From: Puia dinghuensis
Lineage (GTDB): Bacteria; Bacteroidota; Bacteroidia; Chitinophagales; Chitinophagaceae
NCBI RefSeq assembly: GCF_014642875.1
Contig: NZ_BMJC01000003.1
Location: 248,001 to 312,000 of the forward strand
Direction of reading: 5' to 3'
Length of the DNA stretch: 64,000 nucleotides
Positions 15,960-23,946 of this stretch are shown here, one piece after another. Position numbers and translations under genes: made by a program. The notes under the pieces were generated by a model, which saw only the letters and a list, made by a program, of their open reading frames with translations, was not told the origin of the DNA and did no database searches. Every line of letters begins with the position of its first letter. Position 1 is the stretch's first letter.

Positions 15960-18015
15960 GAGCTTGTTGTTTTTTGAATGAACTATCGCGGGTGAAAAGT
16001 GCACTGCCGGCCACCATCCTATACAGATTGTAACAGAACAAGAGGTGGGAAAGCCACATCAGGCTGCCACCGATGGCGCGCCAGAGCCAGTAAGGGGCCA
16101 TCAGCACGACTCCGTCGATGAAGGGTCTTCCCTGCGCCCAGAGCACCCCTTTCAGGGTACCGCCGATCATCAGCGGAACGGTGTAAAAAAGGAGGCCGAT
16201 AAGCGCCAGCCAGAAATGGGCGCCAATGATGGACTGGGGCGCTTCTTTGCCTGTCAGCCGGGGGAGTACGGCATAAATGCCTGCCCACAGGAAAAAGCTG
16301 ATGATCCCGTACATGGTAAGATGCGAATGCGCTACGGTGAAGTCGGTGAAATGCCAGACCAGGTTGGTAGACCGGAAGGCTTCCGCCGTGCCTTGCATAG
16401 AGCCGGTGAAATAAAAGATGATGCCTGCCAGGAAGAAGGGCAGTGTATAGCTGGAGGCAACACTGTGCCAGGAGCCCCGGATGGTGAGCAGGAAATTCGT
16501 AGTCCCCGCCGTGACAGGGATGATCATTCCCACGCTGCCGACAATGGCTGTTGTCTGCAACCACCAGGGGATGCTGCTGAATACAAAGTGATGGGTGCCG
16601 ATGACTGTATAGAACAGTATCTGCGTCCAGAAGGCAAGGATGCCAAGGCTATAAGAATAGATGGGTTTGTTCAGCTGTTGCGGCAGGAAATAGTAAACGA
16701 TGCCAAGCGTGAATAACATAAACCACATGCCGACGCCCTGGTGCATCCAATAACCCTGGACGATCGTCTCACCCAAGCCATCCTGCCACCAGGGCAGATA
16801 AGCGACGAGAGTGATGACCAGGACAAAGATCAGCGCCGAGACGATGTACCAGTTGGAGATATAGATCTCGTGGGTGGTTCGCCGGCCGATGGTGCGATAG
16901 AAGTTTTCCAGGGTGAGGACTATCCCTACGCCAAAAAGCAACATTACAGGCCAGATATATTCCCGGTATTCCCCACCGCCATTGTTGATGCCGCCCATCA
17001 GGCAGCAGGAGCCCAGTACCACCGCGGCATTGATGAGAACCAGGCTATACCAGCCTTTTTTGATGCTGAACAGCGCGGTGTTGCTGACCCTGGGTACAAT
17101 ATAATAGCCCAGCCCCAGCATGCCCAGGGAAGCCCATCCCCAGAACACCGCGTTGGTATGGACGGGACGCAGGCGGCCAAAGCTGAGCCAGCTAACGTGA
17201 TCGGCATCGGGGGCGACAAATTTGATGCCTATGTATTCGCCGACCGTCGTTCCAAACAGGAGCCAGAAGGCGGCACAACCAATGTACCATACTACCAATC
17301 TTGCAAGGGCAGGATCGACGGGAGGACGGCTGGCCGCCCGTTTTTTGGGTGGTGTCAGAGGTAGCGCCGCTTCGGTGTTGATGTTATGGAGCAGTCCCCG
17401 CTTATCCGATGCCGGGGCAGTACCGGTCATTGCGTGGGCGTCTGGCCGGTAGTTGAGCGCCTGTTCACGCCTGGCCAGTGCTTCCTCTACTTCTTCCTTG
17501 CTCAGCGTAGCCAGGTAGTTTTTGAATTGTTCTTCTTCGTCCGTGGATTGCCGGGTACGGAACTGCGTCGCGATGCGGCTGATCTTCACCCCCATGAGGA
17601 TGATGCCAAAGAGAACGGGGATCAGGATGAGGATCATCAGGATGATCATGCCCGGCTCTTTCAGGATGGATGCGCTGGTCACCGGCGCCTGTGCAAAGGA
17701 GGTGAAGGGAGAGAGGAATGCCGCTGAAAAGAGCAGTACAGCAGGCAAGGCAGGTTTCAAACCCGTACGCAGGGAAGCGAGCTTCGTGCTGTCAAATTCG
17801 CTGAGGTATTCGGCAAGCCGGGTTTTTTCAAATTCCTTTTTTCTGCTCTTGGAGAGCCGTTGCATTTCTTTTGTTTTTGCATAGAGATAGAGCGTCGCCC
17901 CCAGGACGATGCAGAGCAGGACGACGAGGATCAACGTCAGACCCGGCAGAGAATGCAAGGAGAAAAAAGCACCACCGGTGATGGCGCGCCAGGGGGTTGG
18001 TTTGGTACTTCGCAT
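15937..18015 (-). CDS. ccoN: cbb3-type cytochrome oxidase catalytic subunit (CcoN-like) with N-terminal extension
   Basis: A 692-residue protein. The core (about 236-660) is CcoN-like, with RLRPVHTN (His286, heme b), YWMHQG (His425, CuB), THH (His475/476, CuB), and AHSHLTMYG (His563 and His565, heme ligands). Tyr469 lies 44 residues after His425, matching the spacing of the cross-linked Tyr of cbb3 oxidases, so oxygen reduction is favoured over NO reduction. The first 235 residues are extra: a TM helix at 24-46, an internal signal-like stretch ending FAQA near 110, a TM at 121-143, and a charged linker. The operon holds no separate ccoP, ccoQ or assembly genes. Confidence 0.9.
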   Translation of the reverse strand: MRSTKPTPWRAITGGAFFSLHSLPGLTLILVVLLCIVLGATLYLYAKTKEMQRLSKSRKKEFEKTRLAEYLSEFDSTKLASLRTGLKPALPAVLLFSAAFLSPFTSFAQAPVTSASILKEPGMIILMILILIPVLFGIILMGVKISRIATQFRTRQSTDEEEQFKNYLATLSKEEVEEALARREQALNYRPDAHAMTGTAPASDKRGLLHNINTEAALPLTPPKKRAASRPPVDPALARLVVWYIGCAAFWLLFGTTVGEYIGIKFVAPDADHVSWLSFGRLRPVHTNAVFWGWASLGMLGLGYYIVPRVSNTALFSIKKGWYSLVLINAAVVLGSCCLMGGINNGGGEYREYIWPVMLLFGVGIVLTLENFYRTIGRRTTHEIYISNWYIVSALIFVLVITLVAYLPWWQDGLGETIVQGYWMHQGVGMWFMLFTLGIVYYFLPQQLNKPIYSYSLGILAFWTQILFYTVIGTHHFVFSSIPWWLQTTAIVGSVGMIIPVTAGTTNFLLTIRGSWHSVASSYTLPFFLAGIIFYFTGSMQGTAEAFRSTNLVWHFTDFTVAHSHLTMYGIISFFLWAGIYAVLPRLTGKEAPQSIIGAHFWLALIGLLFYTVPLMIGGTLKGVLWAQGRPFIDGVVLMAPYWLWRAIGGSLMWLSHLLFCYNLYRMVAGSALFTRDSSFKKQQAHGVLSRP

Positions 18016-18026
18016 AATAAAGTATA

Positions 18027-18047
18027 TTAAGACCTTTTTATCCTTAA
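18027..18047. promoter_or_regulatory. Second, degenerate Rrf2-type operator before ccoN
   Basis: The outer arms TTAAG and CTTAA are complementary, and the 21-base site matches the Rrf2 promoter palindrome at 18541-18564 at 15 of 21 positions, including the AAGAC and T-tract core. It sits 12 bases upstream of the ccoN-like ATG. Confidence 0.4.
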
Positions 18048-18067
18048 TTTTCGAAAAAAAGGGATTT

Positions 18068-18502
18068 CTATTCCCCTTTTAAAAACAATACATTTTTCTC
18101 TAATTGTTTATTGAACTCTCCCAGCTTAGCCGACTCCAGCATGTGGTAGATATCGCCCCTGATCTGCTTGAAGGTATGGTGCAGGGGACAAGGCTTTTTC
18201 TCCGAGCATTGCTTTAGCCCAAGGCCGCAGCCGGAGAAGAGGCTATCGCCATCCACCACCCGGACGACATCCGCGAGGGAGTAGTTCATCGATTCCTTAT
18301 CGAGGTAGAAACCGCCAGCCGGGCCCTTTTGGGATTGGACCAACCCTTTCCGCCTGAGATCCTGCAGAATCTTGGCGATGAAATGCTCGGGGGAGTCGAT
18401 TCCCTTTGCTATTTCACGGATACCGACCTTCTTTCCGTCCTTCGATTTTTGAGAAATAAACAACACCGCACGGATAGCATATTCGCAAGCCTTTGAAAAC
18501 AT
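18068..18502 (-). CDS. Rrf2 family Fe-S regulator, NsrR-like
   Basis: A 144-residue winged-helix regulator (MFSKACEYAIRAVLFIS; REIAKGIDSPEHFIAKILQDLRRKGLVQSQKGPAGGF). Cys92, Cys99 and Cys105 give a C-x6-C-x5-C cluster-binding loop, close to but not equal to the NsrR and IscR spacings. NsrR senses nitric oxide through its Fe-S cluster and derepresses detoxification genes; the RIC and DUF59 genes downstream fit that role. It heads the operon, with a consensus -7 box and a large palindrome upstream, so autoregulation is likely. IscR-like control of cluster synthesis is the main alternative, but no isc/suf core genes are near. Confidence 0.88.
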   Translation of the reverse strand: MFSKACEYAIRAVLFISQKSKDGKKVGIREIAKGIDSPEHFIAKILQDLRRKGLVQSQKGPAGGFYLDKESMNYSLADVVRVVDGDSLFSGCGLGLKQCSEKKPCPLHHTFKQIRGDIYHMLESAKLGEFNKQLEKNVLFLKGE

Positions 18503-18518
18503 TTATTTTCTTTGACCA

Positions 18519-18526
18519 CAAAAGTA
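18519..18526 (-). promoter_or_regulatory. -7 promoter box of the Rrf2-led operon
   Basis: TACTTTTG on the minus strand is an exact TAnnTTTG match, 16 bases upstream of the Rrf2 ATG. The -33 region falls against the palindrome at 18541-18564, so a bound repressor would block the polymerase. Confidence 0.6.
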
Positions 18527-18540
18527 CGCTTTCTTTCTGA

Positions 18541-18564
18541 ATAAAAGACTTTTTTGTCTTTTAT
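18541..18564. promoter_or_regulatory. Palindromic operator upstream of the Rrf2 gene
   Basis: ATAAAAGAC (18541-18549) and GTCTTTTAT (18556-18564) are perfect nine-base inverted arms around six Ts. Its place at the -33 region of the Rrf2 promoter and a degenerate copy before ccoN make it the likely site for the Rrf2 protein. Confidence 0.6.
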
Positions 18565-18679
18565 TTTTTATTCCTCTCTGTGACGCTTCCCTGAGGTGTT
18601 GTTGTCACAAAGTTAGTATAGAGGAGAGGAGGGATCATTGTCCCTTTGATGGGAATTGTGGTACTTTTCAACGCCGGGC

Positions 18680-19789
18680 TTATGCGGCAGACGCGTCCCG
18701 GTTCAGCGGGGGTGCAATCACCAGTGGCAGGGACACGCAGATGAGACAGCCCTTACCGGGCGCGCTGATGAGGGTATATTGGCCATTGTGCTGGCTGACG
18801 CGGTTTTTGATACTGACCAGCCCGATGCCTTTTGCCTGTATTACCGGATCGAATCCAATGCCGTCGTCCTCGACGATCATTTCGATGTGTTCGCGATCGG
18901 AGTCCAGCCGGATGACGATGTTCCTTGCCCGGCTGTGCCTGACGATATTCCGCAATTGCTCCTGCAATATCCGGTAGAGGGTGAGTTTTACATCTTCCGA
19001 AATCCCGTCTTCCCGTAAATTATGGTGGTATAGTTCTACTTCGACGCCTTTCACGGGGAGCATGTCTTCGACGAGCATCGTGATGCTTTCCAGCAGGCTA
19101 TCTTCTTTCAGCTGACGGAGGACCATGCCTTTGGAAAGACGCCTGATCTCTTCCACCGCCTCCGTGATGAAGTCGTTCGTTTTATTCTTAAGCCGGACAT
19201 TGCCCACTCCCCGCGTCCCGAGTACGTCGAGGTGGATCTTTGCCGAGCAAAGCAGCTGGTTGACGTTGTCATGCAATTCCTGGCCGATCTGCGAGCGGAT
19301 ATTTTCCTGGATCTCCATCTCCAGCAATTCCCGTTCGGTGGCGCGTCTCGATTTCTCAGCCCGCAATTCCTTTTCCAGTCTTTCCGCGGCCTGCTCCGCA
19401 AAGTATTTCTCAGTGATATCGATCGCGATACCACCTACGAATTCGATGGCCTGCGAAGTGTCTTTCCGGTTGCCGGCGGGGAATTGGGTAACCATGAAAG
19501 CGTATTTACCCACCTTTCGCAAGTGGGTGACTGCTTTCCCGTCCCGAAGCAATTCCTGGTCGGGCTGCAGGAACGCCTGCCTGTACACCGGCGACGGGAA
19601 TTCGCCCATAAACCCCTCGCCCATCTGCCGTTCTTTTTCAAAGAAACGAAAGCCGCTCTTGTTGAGGAACAGCAGCTTGCCGTCACTGTTGGTGACCCAT
19701 CCCAGGGCATCGGTATGTTTCATAAACTGGTCGAACAATAGTCCTTTGTTTTCCTCCAGCCACAGATGATGCTCGTTGTTCTGTCCCAT
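18680..19789 (-). CDS. Soluble PAS-HisKA_3 sensor histidine kinase
   Basis: A 369-residue protein with no TM segment. A PAS domain (about 18-128; ALGWVTNSDGKLLFLNKSGFRFF ... IAIDITEKY) precedes a coiled segment and a HisKA_3 dimerisation helix with phospho-His173 (GQELHDNVNQLL), then HATPase_c (LQEQLRNIVRHSRA, EDDGIGFDP, GKGCLICVSLPL). This NarX/DegS-type kinase normally pairs with a NarL-type regulator. Its ATG abuts the stop of a receiver-only protein gene, so the two are coupled. The cytosolic signal is unknown; a heme or flavin in the PAS cannot be judged from sequence. Confidence 0.92.
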   Translation of the reverse strand: MGQNNEHHLWLEENKGLLFDQFMKHTDALGWVTNSDGKLLFLNKSGFRFFEKERQMGEGFMGEFPSPVYRQAFLQPDQELLRDGKAVTHLRKVGKYAFMVTQFPAGNRKDTSQAIEFVGGIAIDITEKYFAEQAAERLEKELRAEKSRRATERELLEMEIQENIRSQIGQELHDNVNQLLCSAKIHLDVLGTRGVGNVRLKNKTNDFITEAVEEIRRLSKGMVLRQLKEDSLLESITMLVEDMLPVKGVEVELYHHNLREDGISEDVKLTLYRILQEQLRNIVRHSRARNIVIRLDSDREHIEMIVEDDGIGFDPVIQAKGIGLVSIKNRVSQHNGQYTLISAPGKGCLICVSLPLVIAPPLNRDASAA

Positions 19790-20167
19790 TTATATTTTTC
19801 TCCTTATTTCTTCCGTTATAGTGGGTATCCTTTCCATGTCGCTGGATTTATCCAGGAAAAAATCTGCCCCCAGATTCATACAGATATCAAGGTAGTCCGC
19901 AGGGCTATTATTGGTAAGGATCGCTATTTTCATCCGGGTATCCGACCTGCGGATATGGACAAGCAGATCGATGCCGCTTCTGTCCGGCAGGTTGATATCC
20001 AGGAATACGAGATGGGGCGTCACCACAGTCAACGCCTCGATCGCCTCTCTGAAACAATTGGCCGCCGAGATCGAGAGATGTGCACATTCGCTTTCCAACA
20101 AAGTGATGATGCGGTCAATAATCTCGGGGCAATCGTCTACCAACAGGATAACCAGGTTCTTCTTCAT
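19790..20167 (-). CDS. Receiver-only response regulator
   Basis: A 125-residue single receiver domain with acidic pocket DD (11-12), phosphoacceptor Asp57 (FLDINLPDRSG), the T/S position (ILTNNS) and a conserved Lys near 108 (LDKSSD). There is no output domain, so it may pass phosphate on or act by protein contact. It lies directly upstream of the PAS kinase with zero spacing. The next regulator gene begins 105 bases upstream, so one transcription unit for all four signalling genes is possible. Confidence 0.9.
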   Translation of the reverse strand: MKKNLVILLVDDCPEIIDRIITLLESECAHLSISAANCFREAIEALTVVTPHLVFLDINLPDRSGIDLLVHIRRSDTRMKIAILTNNSPADYLDICMNLGADFFLDKSSDMERIPTITEEIRRKI

Positions 20168-20272
20168 TCATTTTGGATATGGTGCAAAGGAACGACGACT
20201 TTGCCGGGGCTGCAATAGTGAAGATTGTAGTATTGCTGTAAAGCGCTCCATGAAGGTTTGTAGCAGTTTGTA

Positions 20273-20905
20273 CTACACCAGCTTGTTACTGATGGCATAG
20301 GTAGTGAGCTCGGCGTTGTGGTGCATCCCCATTTTTTCCAGGATCCTGCTGCGATAGGTGCTGATAGTATTGACGCTAAGACTGAGGTCGGCAGCGATGT
20401 CGGAGACGCTTTTTCCCGATGCGATGCGCTTGAGCACATCGAATTCTCTTGCGGACAATTTCTCATGCGGGGGGCGATGGGGATCTTTGCCGATGAAGCC
20501 GGCGAGCAATTCCGCGGCCTCTGCGCTGACGTATTTTTTTCCCTGCAACAGTTGCCGGATGGCCCGGATGAGGTCTTCGGGCGAACTATCTTTGTTGAGA
20601 TAGCCGGCGGCGCCTGCCTTCAGGGCGCGGATGACGTATTGATCCTCGGGGAAGACACTGAGGATGAGGACGGGGGTATTGGGCAGAAGGGTTTTCAATT
20701 GTTCGAGGACCTCGAGGATGCTGCGGCCGGGCATGGAAATATCGGAGATGATGAGATCCCACTTTTTTTCCTTTACTGCCTGGTCGATGAGGCCGGCCGT
20801 GTCTCCCACTTCGACCACCCGGGCTCCCGGGAATTCTTCACGAAGCAGGGCATTGAGTCCTTTCCTCACCAGGCTGTGATCATCGGCAATCAGAAATCTC
20901 GTCAT
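20273..20905 (-). CDS. NarL/FixJ-type response regulator
   Basis: A 210-residue protein: receiver domain 1-120 with DDH (8-10), phospho-Asp55 (ISDISMPG) and Lys near 105, and a LuxR-type HTH 143-205 (LSAREFDVLKRIASGKSVSDIAADLSLSVNTISTYRSRILEKM). Its ATG overlaps the stop of the upstream PAS kinase gene by four bases, so that kinase is the obvious partner. Targets are unknown. Confidence 0.93.
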   Translation of the reverse strand: MTRFLIADDHSLVRKGLNALLREEFPGARVVEVGDTAGLIDQAVKEKKWDLIISDISMPGRSILEVLEQLKTLLPNTPVLILSVFPEDQYVIRALKAGAAGYLNKDSSPEDLIRAIRQLLQGKKYVSAEAAELLAGFIGKDPHRPPHEKLSAREFDVLKRIASGKSVSDIAADLSLSVNTISTYRSRILEKMGMHHNAELTTYAISNKLV

Positions 20906-22299
20906 AGAGAACCATTTAAGGGTATCGAAATGGAGATCGTAGTCCCCTTCCCGGGCGCGCTGCGGATGCAGAATTCTCCCTGGACCATCAGGGCCCTTTC
21001 TTTCATCCCCATTATTCCCAGGGTTTTCCTCCCAGCGACCTCCTCGGGGAGAAAACCTTTTCCGTTGTCCCGTACCTGCAGGATCAACTTGTTGTCTTCC
21101 TGGAAAAGGACAGCACTAACGATGGTAGCTTCGGCGTGACGGGCAATATTGGTAAGAGCTTCCTGGTAGATGCGGAACAAGGCATTGCACTGCGGCCTGG
21201 GGAGAGCCGGCGAAAGCACCTGGCTTTGAAATTCGCAGCGGATGCCCGAATGCTTTTCAAATTGCCGGCATTGCCATTCCAACGCACTCACCAGCCCCAG
21301 GTTGTCGAGTACGCTGGGTCGCAGTTGAGTGGCAATTCGTCGAACCGACCGCATGGTCTCGGTCAGCAGATCATCCGCCGCTTTCATCTTTTCAAGGACG
21401 GCAGTCTGGGTGGGGTCGATCTTCTTGGCGATCATGGAAAGGTCGAGCTTCAGAACGGTGAGCTGCTGGCCGAGTTCGTCGTGGATCTCGCGGGAGATGC
21501 GGTGACGTTCTTCTTCCCTGATGTTCTCGAAATGGGCCGAGAGGTCCCTTACCTGCCGGAGTTCGGCTTCGCGCAAGGCTTTCTCTGCTTTTTTCCTTTT
21601 CGAAATATCGTTGTAGATGGTGTAGAACAGCTCGTCATCCACGGCAAAGGTGATCTCCAGATTCATGATGCCGCCATCCTTGCAATACATCTCGATTTCC
21701 ATGGGGGTCGACTCTTCAATTACTCCCTCCCGAATGAGCCTGAACTGCTCGTACCATTTGGCTTCCAGCTGCTTGTAATAGTTGTCGTCCCTGAAGGCCA
21801 TCTTTCGCCAATGAGCGATATCGGGCATATCCTCCATCGTATAGCCAAACCATTCAGTGAATTTGGGATTGATAAACCGGAAGCGTTTGGGTGCAGCGAT
21901 CTCATAAGCCGAGATAGGCTGGGGTATCCGCTGAATGATCTCGTAGTCGGCCGAACGAATGTCGCGGAAGGCCAGCAGCAGGTTGCCAAACTCCGCCGGG
22001 GGTGGCTGGCAGATCATACAGGCATAGGTCCTTGGCGGGATGAGCCCGCAGGTGAGCCGTAGTACGATGGTAGAGGGGACAGCATCGACGTGGTCACCAA
22101 CGGCTTCATGAAGATCGGCGGCAGATTCGGGTGTGAGGAAAGAATCGATGGTTTCGCCGATCCATGGTGGAGGAACCTTGGCCAGCAACGGAGATTCTTC
22201 CGGCCAAACGGCAGTGATGGCAAATGAACTCCTATCGATGCAGATCAGCAGGGTATCGCCGAAATGCTTCTTGAGATCGATGCTTTCCGCGGCAATCAT
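20902..22299 (-). CDS. Soluble PAS-HisKA_3 sensor histidine kinase
   Basis: A 465-residue protein from the ATG at 22299; a TTG at 22332 in the same frame is an alternative but lies on a predicted -33 element. It has an N-terminal PAS-like region, a PAS at about 130-245 (FRFINPKFTEWFGYTMEDMPD ... YTIYNDISKRKKAEKAL), a HisKA_3 helix with REIHDELGQQLTVLKLDL, and HATPase_c (YQEALTNIARHAEA, VRDNGKGF, GIMGMKERA, GKGTTISISIPL). There are no TM segments. It is cotranscribed with the NarL-type regulator by a four-base overlap. Confidence 0.9.
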   Translation of the reverse strand: MIAAESIDLKKHFGDTLLICIDRSSFAITAVWPEESPLLAKVPPPWIGETIDSFLTPESAADLHEAVGDHVDAVPSTIVLRLTCGLIPPRTYACMICQPPPAEFGNLLLAFRDIRSADYEIIQRIPQPISAYEIAAPKRFRFINPKFTEWFGYTMEDMPDIAHWRKMAFRDDNYYKQLEAKWYEQFRLIREGVIEESTPMEIEMYCKDGGIMNLEITFAVDDELFYTIYNDISKRKKAEKALREAELRQVRDLSAHFENIREEERHRISREIHDELGQQLTVLKLDLSMIAKKIDPTQTAVLEKMKAADDLLTETMRSVRRIATQLRPSVLDNLGLVSALEWQCRQFEKHSGIRCEFQSQVLSPALPRPQCNALFRIYQEALTNIARHAEATIVSAVLFQEDNKLILQVRDNGKGFLPEEVAGRKTLGIMGMKERALMVQGEFCIRSAPGKGTTISISIPLNGSL

Positions 22300-22302
22300 A
22301 TC

Positions 22303-22333
22303 TAAAGTTAATATCTGCCCCGGCCGATTCAAA
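22303..22333 (-). promoter_or_regulatory. Promoter of the kinase/NarL operon, near-leaderless
   Basis: On the minus strand: TTTG (22333-22330), exactly 19 bases, then TAACTTTA (22310-22303), which matches the consensus at seven of eight positions with ideal spacing. The ATG follows after three bases (GAT), so the transcript would start at or close to the start codon. Confidence 0.6.
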
Positions 22334-22357
22334 GCGGGTTAGAAAAATTATTTCGAA

Positions 22358-23935
22358 TTAGTACCCCGGGTTCTGTACCAGGCTGGGATTTAGTATCCGC
22401 TCTGCAGAAGGAATGGGGAAGATGCGTTTGTTACGATCGGCATCCGTCTTGTAACCCCAGGAGTTCTCGTATTTTCCAAACCGGATGAGATCGATGCGGC
22501 GGGTGAGTTCCCAATTGAGCTCGCGGGCCCGCTCGGCCAGCATGTCGTCAAGGCTCAACGTGGTCATAGGCGCCGCCTTCCGCGTCGTCCGCAGTTGATT
22601 CACCAGGGAAAGGGCGGTAGCATTGTAAGTGGGCGTGGCGCCGCGGAGAATGGCCTCGGCCTTCATCAGCAGGATGTCCGAATAACGGAATACGGCCACG
22701 TCGTTGCTCTGGTTGCGATCGGTAGCCGTCACGTCCGGATAATACTTGAGATTCCGGATGCCCTTGGCCTTGCCGAGCTCATCACCACCCGCTTCGAACT
22801 TGGCGACATTCACCAGCGTAACGTCCGGCGTGAACGTCAGCTGATAGGCCACCGTTGCAGTACCGTCAGAACCCGTATAGGTAGCGTCCAGGCCCACCTT
22901 GGTGGTGTTGATGACGATCGGGTTGCCGGAGAAATCATATTGTTTGCCAATGAGCCACAGGGAGGTACGCACATCGTTGGAGTCGTTGAAATAGGCATAG
23001 TAGGACGGGATGGTGCTCACCGGATTGCTCAGGCGATAGGAAAGACCATATTTTTGTTGCAGGGCAGGATGCAGGGAATACCAGTTGTATTGTTCACCCT
23101 GTGCAGCGGCATGATCATAAGGGATGGCGAAGATGAACTCCGTCTCCTGTGGGCCGTTGTCAGGATAGAACATTTTCGCATAGTCGGTGGCCAGACTGTA
23201 TTTACCTGACTGGATGACGCTGTCGCAGTACGTCACCGCATCATTATACCTGGGAGTGCCGGTATAGACTTCGGCATTGAGGTACAATTTAGCCAACAGG
23301 GCATATGCAGTATAAGTATTGGGCCGGCCGTATTGGGTCGCATCCGTAGCCGTACTCAGCGAAGGCAGCACGGCTTTCACCTCGGATTCGATGAAATTGA
23401 ATACGTCAGACCGGCTTTTCTGGACGGGCTGTGCCGTATCGCCAAATGTGGTGGGGACGGGAATGTTCCCATAGGCATCCATCATGAAGTAGAACATCAG
23501 CGCCCGCAGGGTCCTGATCTCGGCAGCGGCGCGGGTCTTGACCGGGCTGTTCTGGGAAGAAGCAAAGAGGGCGAGTATCTGGTTGCAGGTGCTGATGGTG
23601 GAGAAGCCCCAGTTCCAGGTATCGTTTACGATAGGATTATCTGCCGTCCAGTTGTGATAGTGCATCTGCTGGTAGCGGCCGCCGTCATACCAGCCACCCG
23701 CGCGGCTGGGCAGGATGGCTTCGTCGGTGCTCAGCGTTTGCTGCTGCCAATAGGAAGTGCAGTAACTGCCGCGGAGACTGACGTAGGCCGGACCGGCGGC
23801 GAGGATGAATTGCGCGTCAATTGTGGGGAAGGTCGCCGGGGTCAGCTGATTTTCCACCGGTACATCTATCTTGGTGCAGGCGCTCAGGAGAAGAATACCA
23901 GCCAGCATGCCGAAATATTTATAAGAACGTTTCAT
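22358..23935 (-). CDS. RagB/SusD family outer-membrane nutrient-binding lipoprotein
   Basis: A 525-residue lipoprotein (signal ending LLLSAC, lipid on Cys20). It has the SusD-like arrangement of TPR helices and a C-terminal region with YSDILLMKAEAILRG and WELTRRIDLIRFGKYENSWGYK, characteristic of the family. It binds a glycan or other oligomer at the cell surface for the SusC channel encoded 11 bases upstream. The ligand cannot be inferred because no hydrolase accompanies the pair. Confidence 0.95.
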   Translation of the reverse strand: MKRSYKYFGMLAGILLLSACTKIDVPVENQLTPATFPTIDAQFILAAGPAYVSLRGSYCTSYWQQQTLSTDEAILPSRAGGWYDGGRYQQMHYHNWTADNPIVNDTWNWGFSTISTCNQILALFASSQNSPVKTRAAAEIRTLRALMFYFMMDAYGNIPVPTTFGDTAQPVQKSRSDVFNFIESEVKAVLPSLSTATDATQYGRPNTYTAYALLAKLYLNAEVYTGTPRYNDAVTYCDSVIQSGKYSLATDYAKMFYPDNGPQETEFIFAIPYDHAAAQGEQYNWYSLHPALQQKYGLSYRLSNPVSTIPSYYAYFNDSNDVRTSLWLIGKQYDFSGNPIVINTTKVGLDATYTGSDGTATVAYQLTFTPDVTLVNVAKFEAGGDELGKAKGIRNLKYYPDVTATDRNQSNDVAVFRYSDILLMKAEAILRGATPTYNATALSLVNQLRTTRKAAPMTTLSLDDMLAERARELNWELTRRIDLIRFGKYENSWGYKTDADRNKRIFPIPSAERILNPSLVQNPGY

Positions 23936-23946
23936 GATTACGTTTT

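Noticed and set aside
20318-22062. Long plus-strand frames (273 and 308 codons) opposite the NarL regulator and the PAS kinase
   Set aside because: They mirror real coding sequence of conserved two-component genes; no start signals or family motifs support them.
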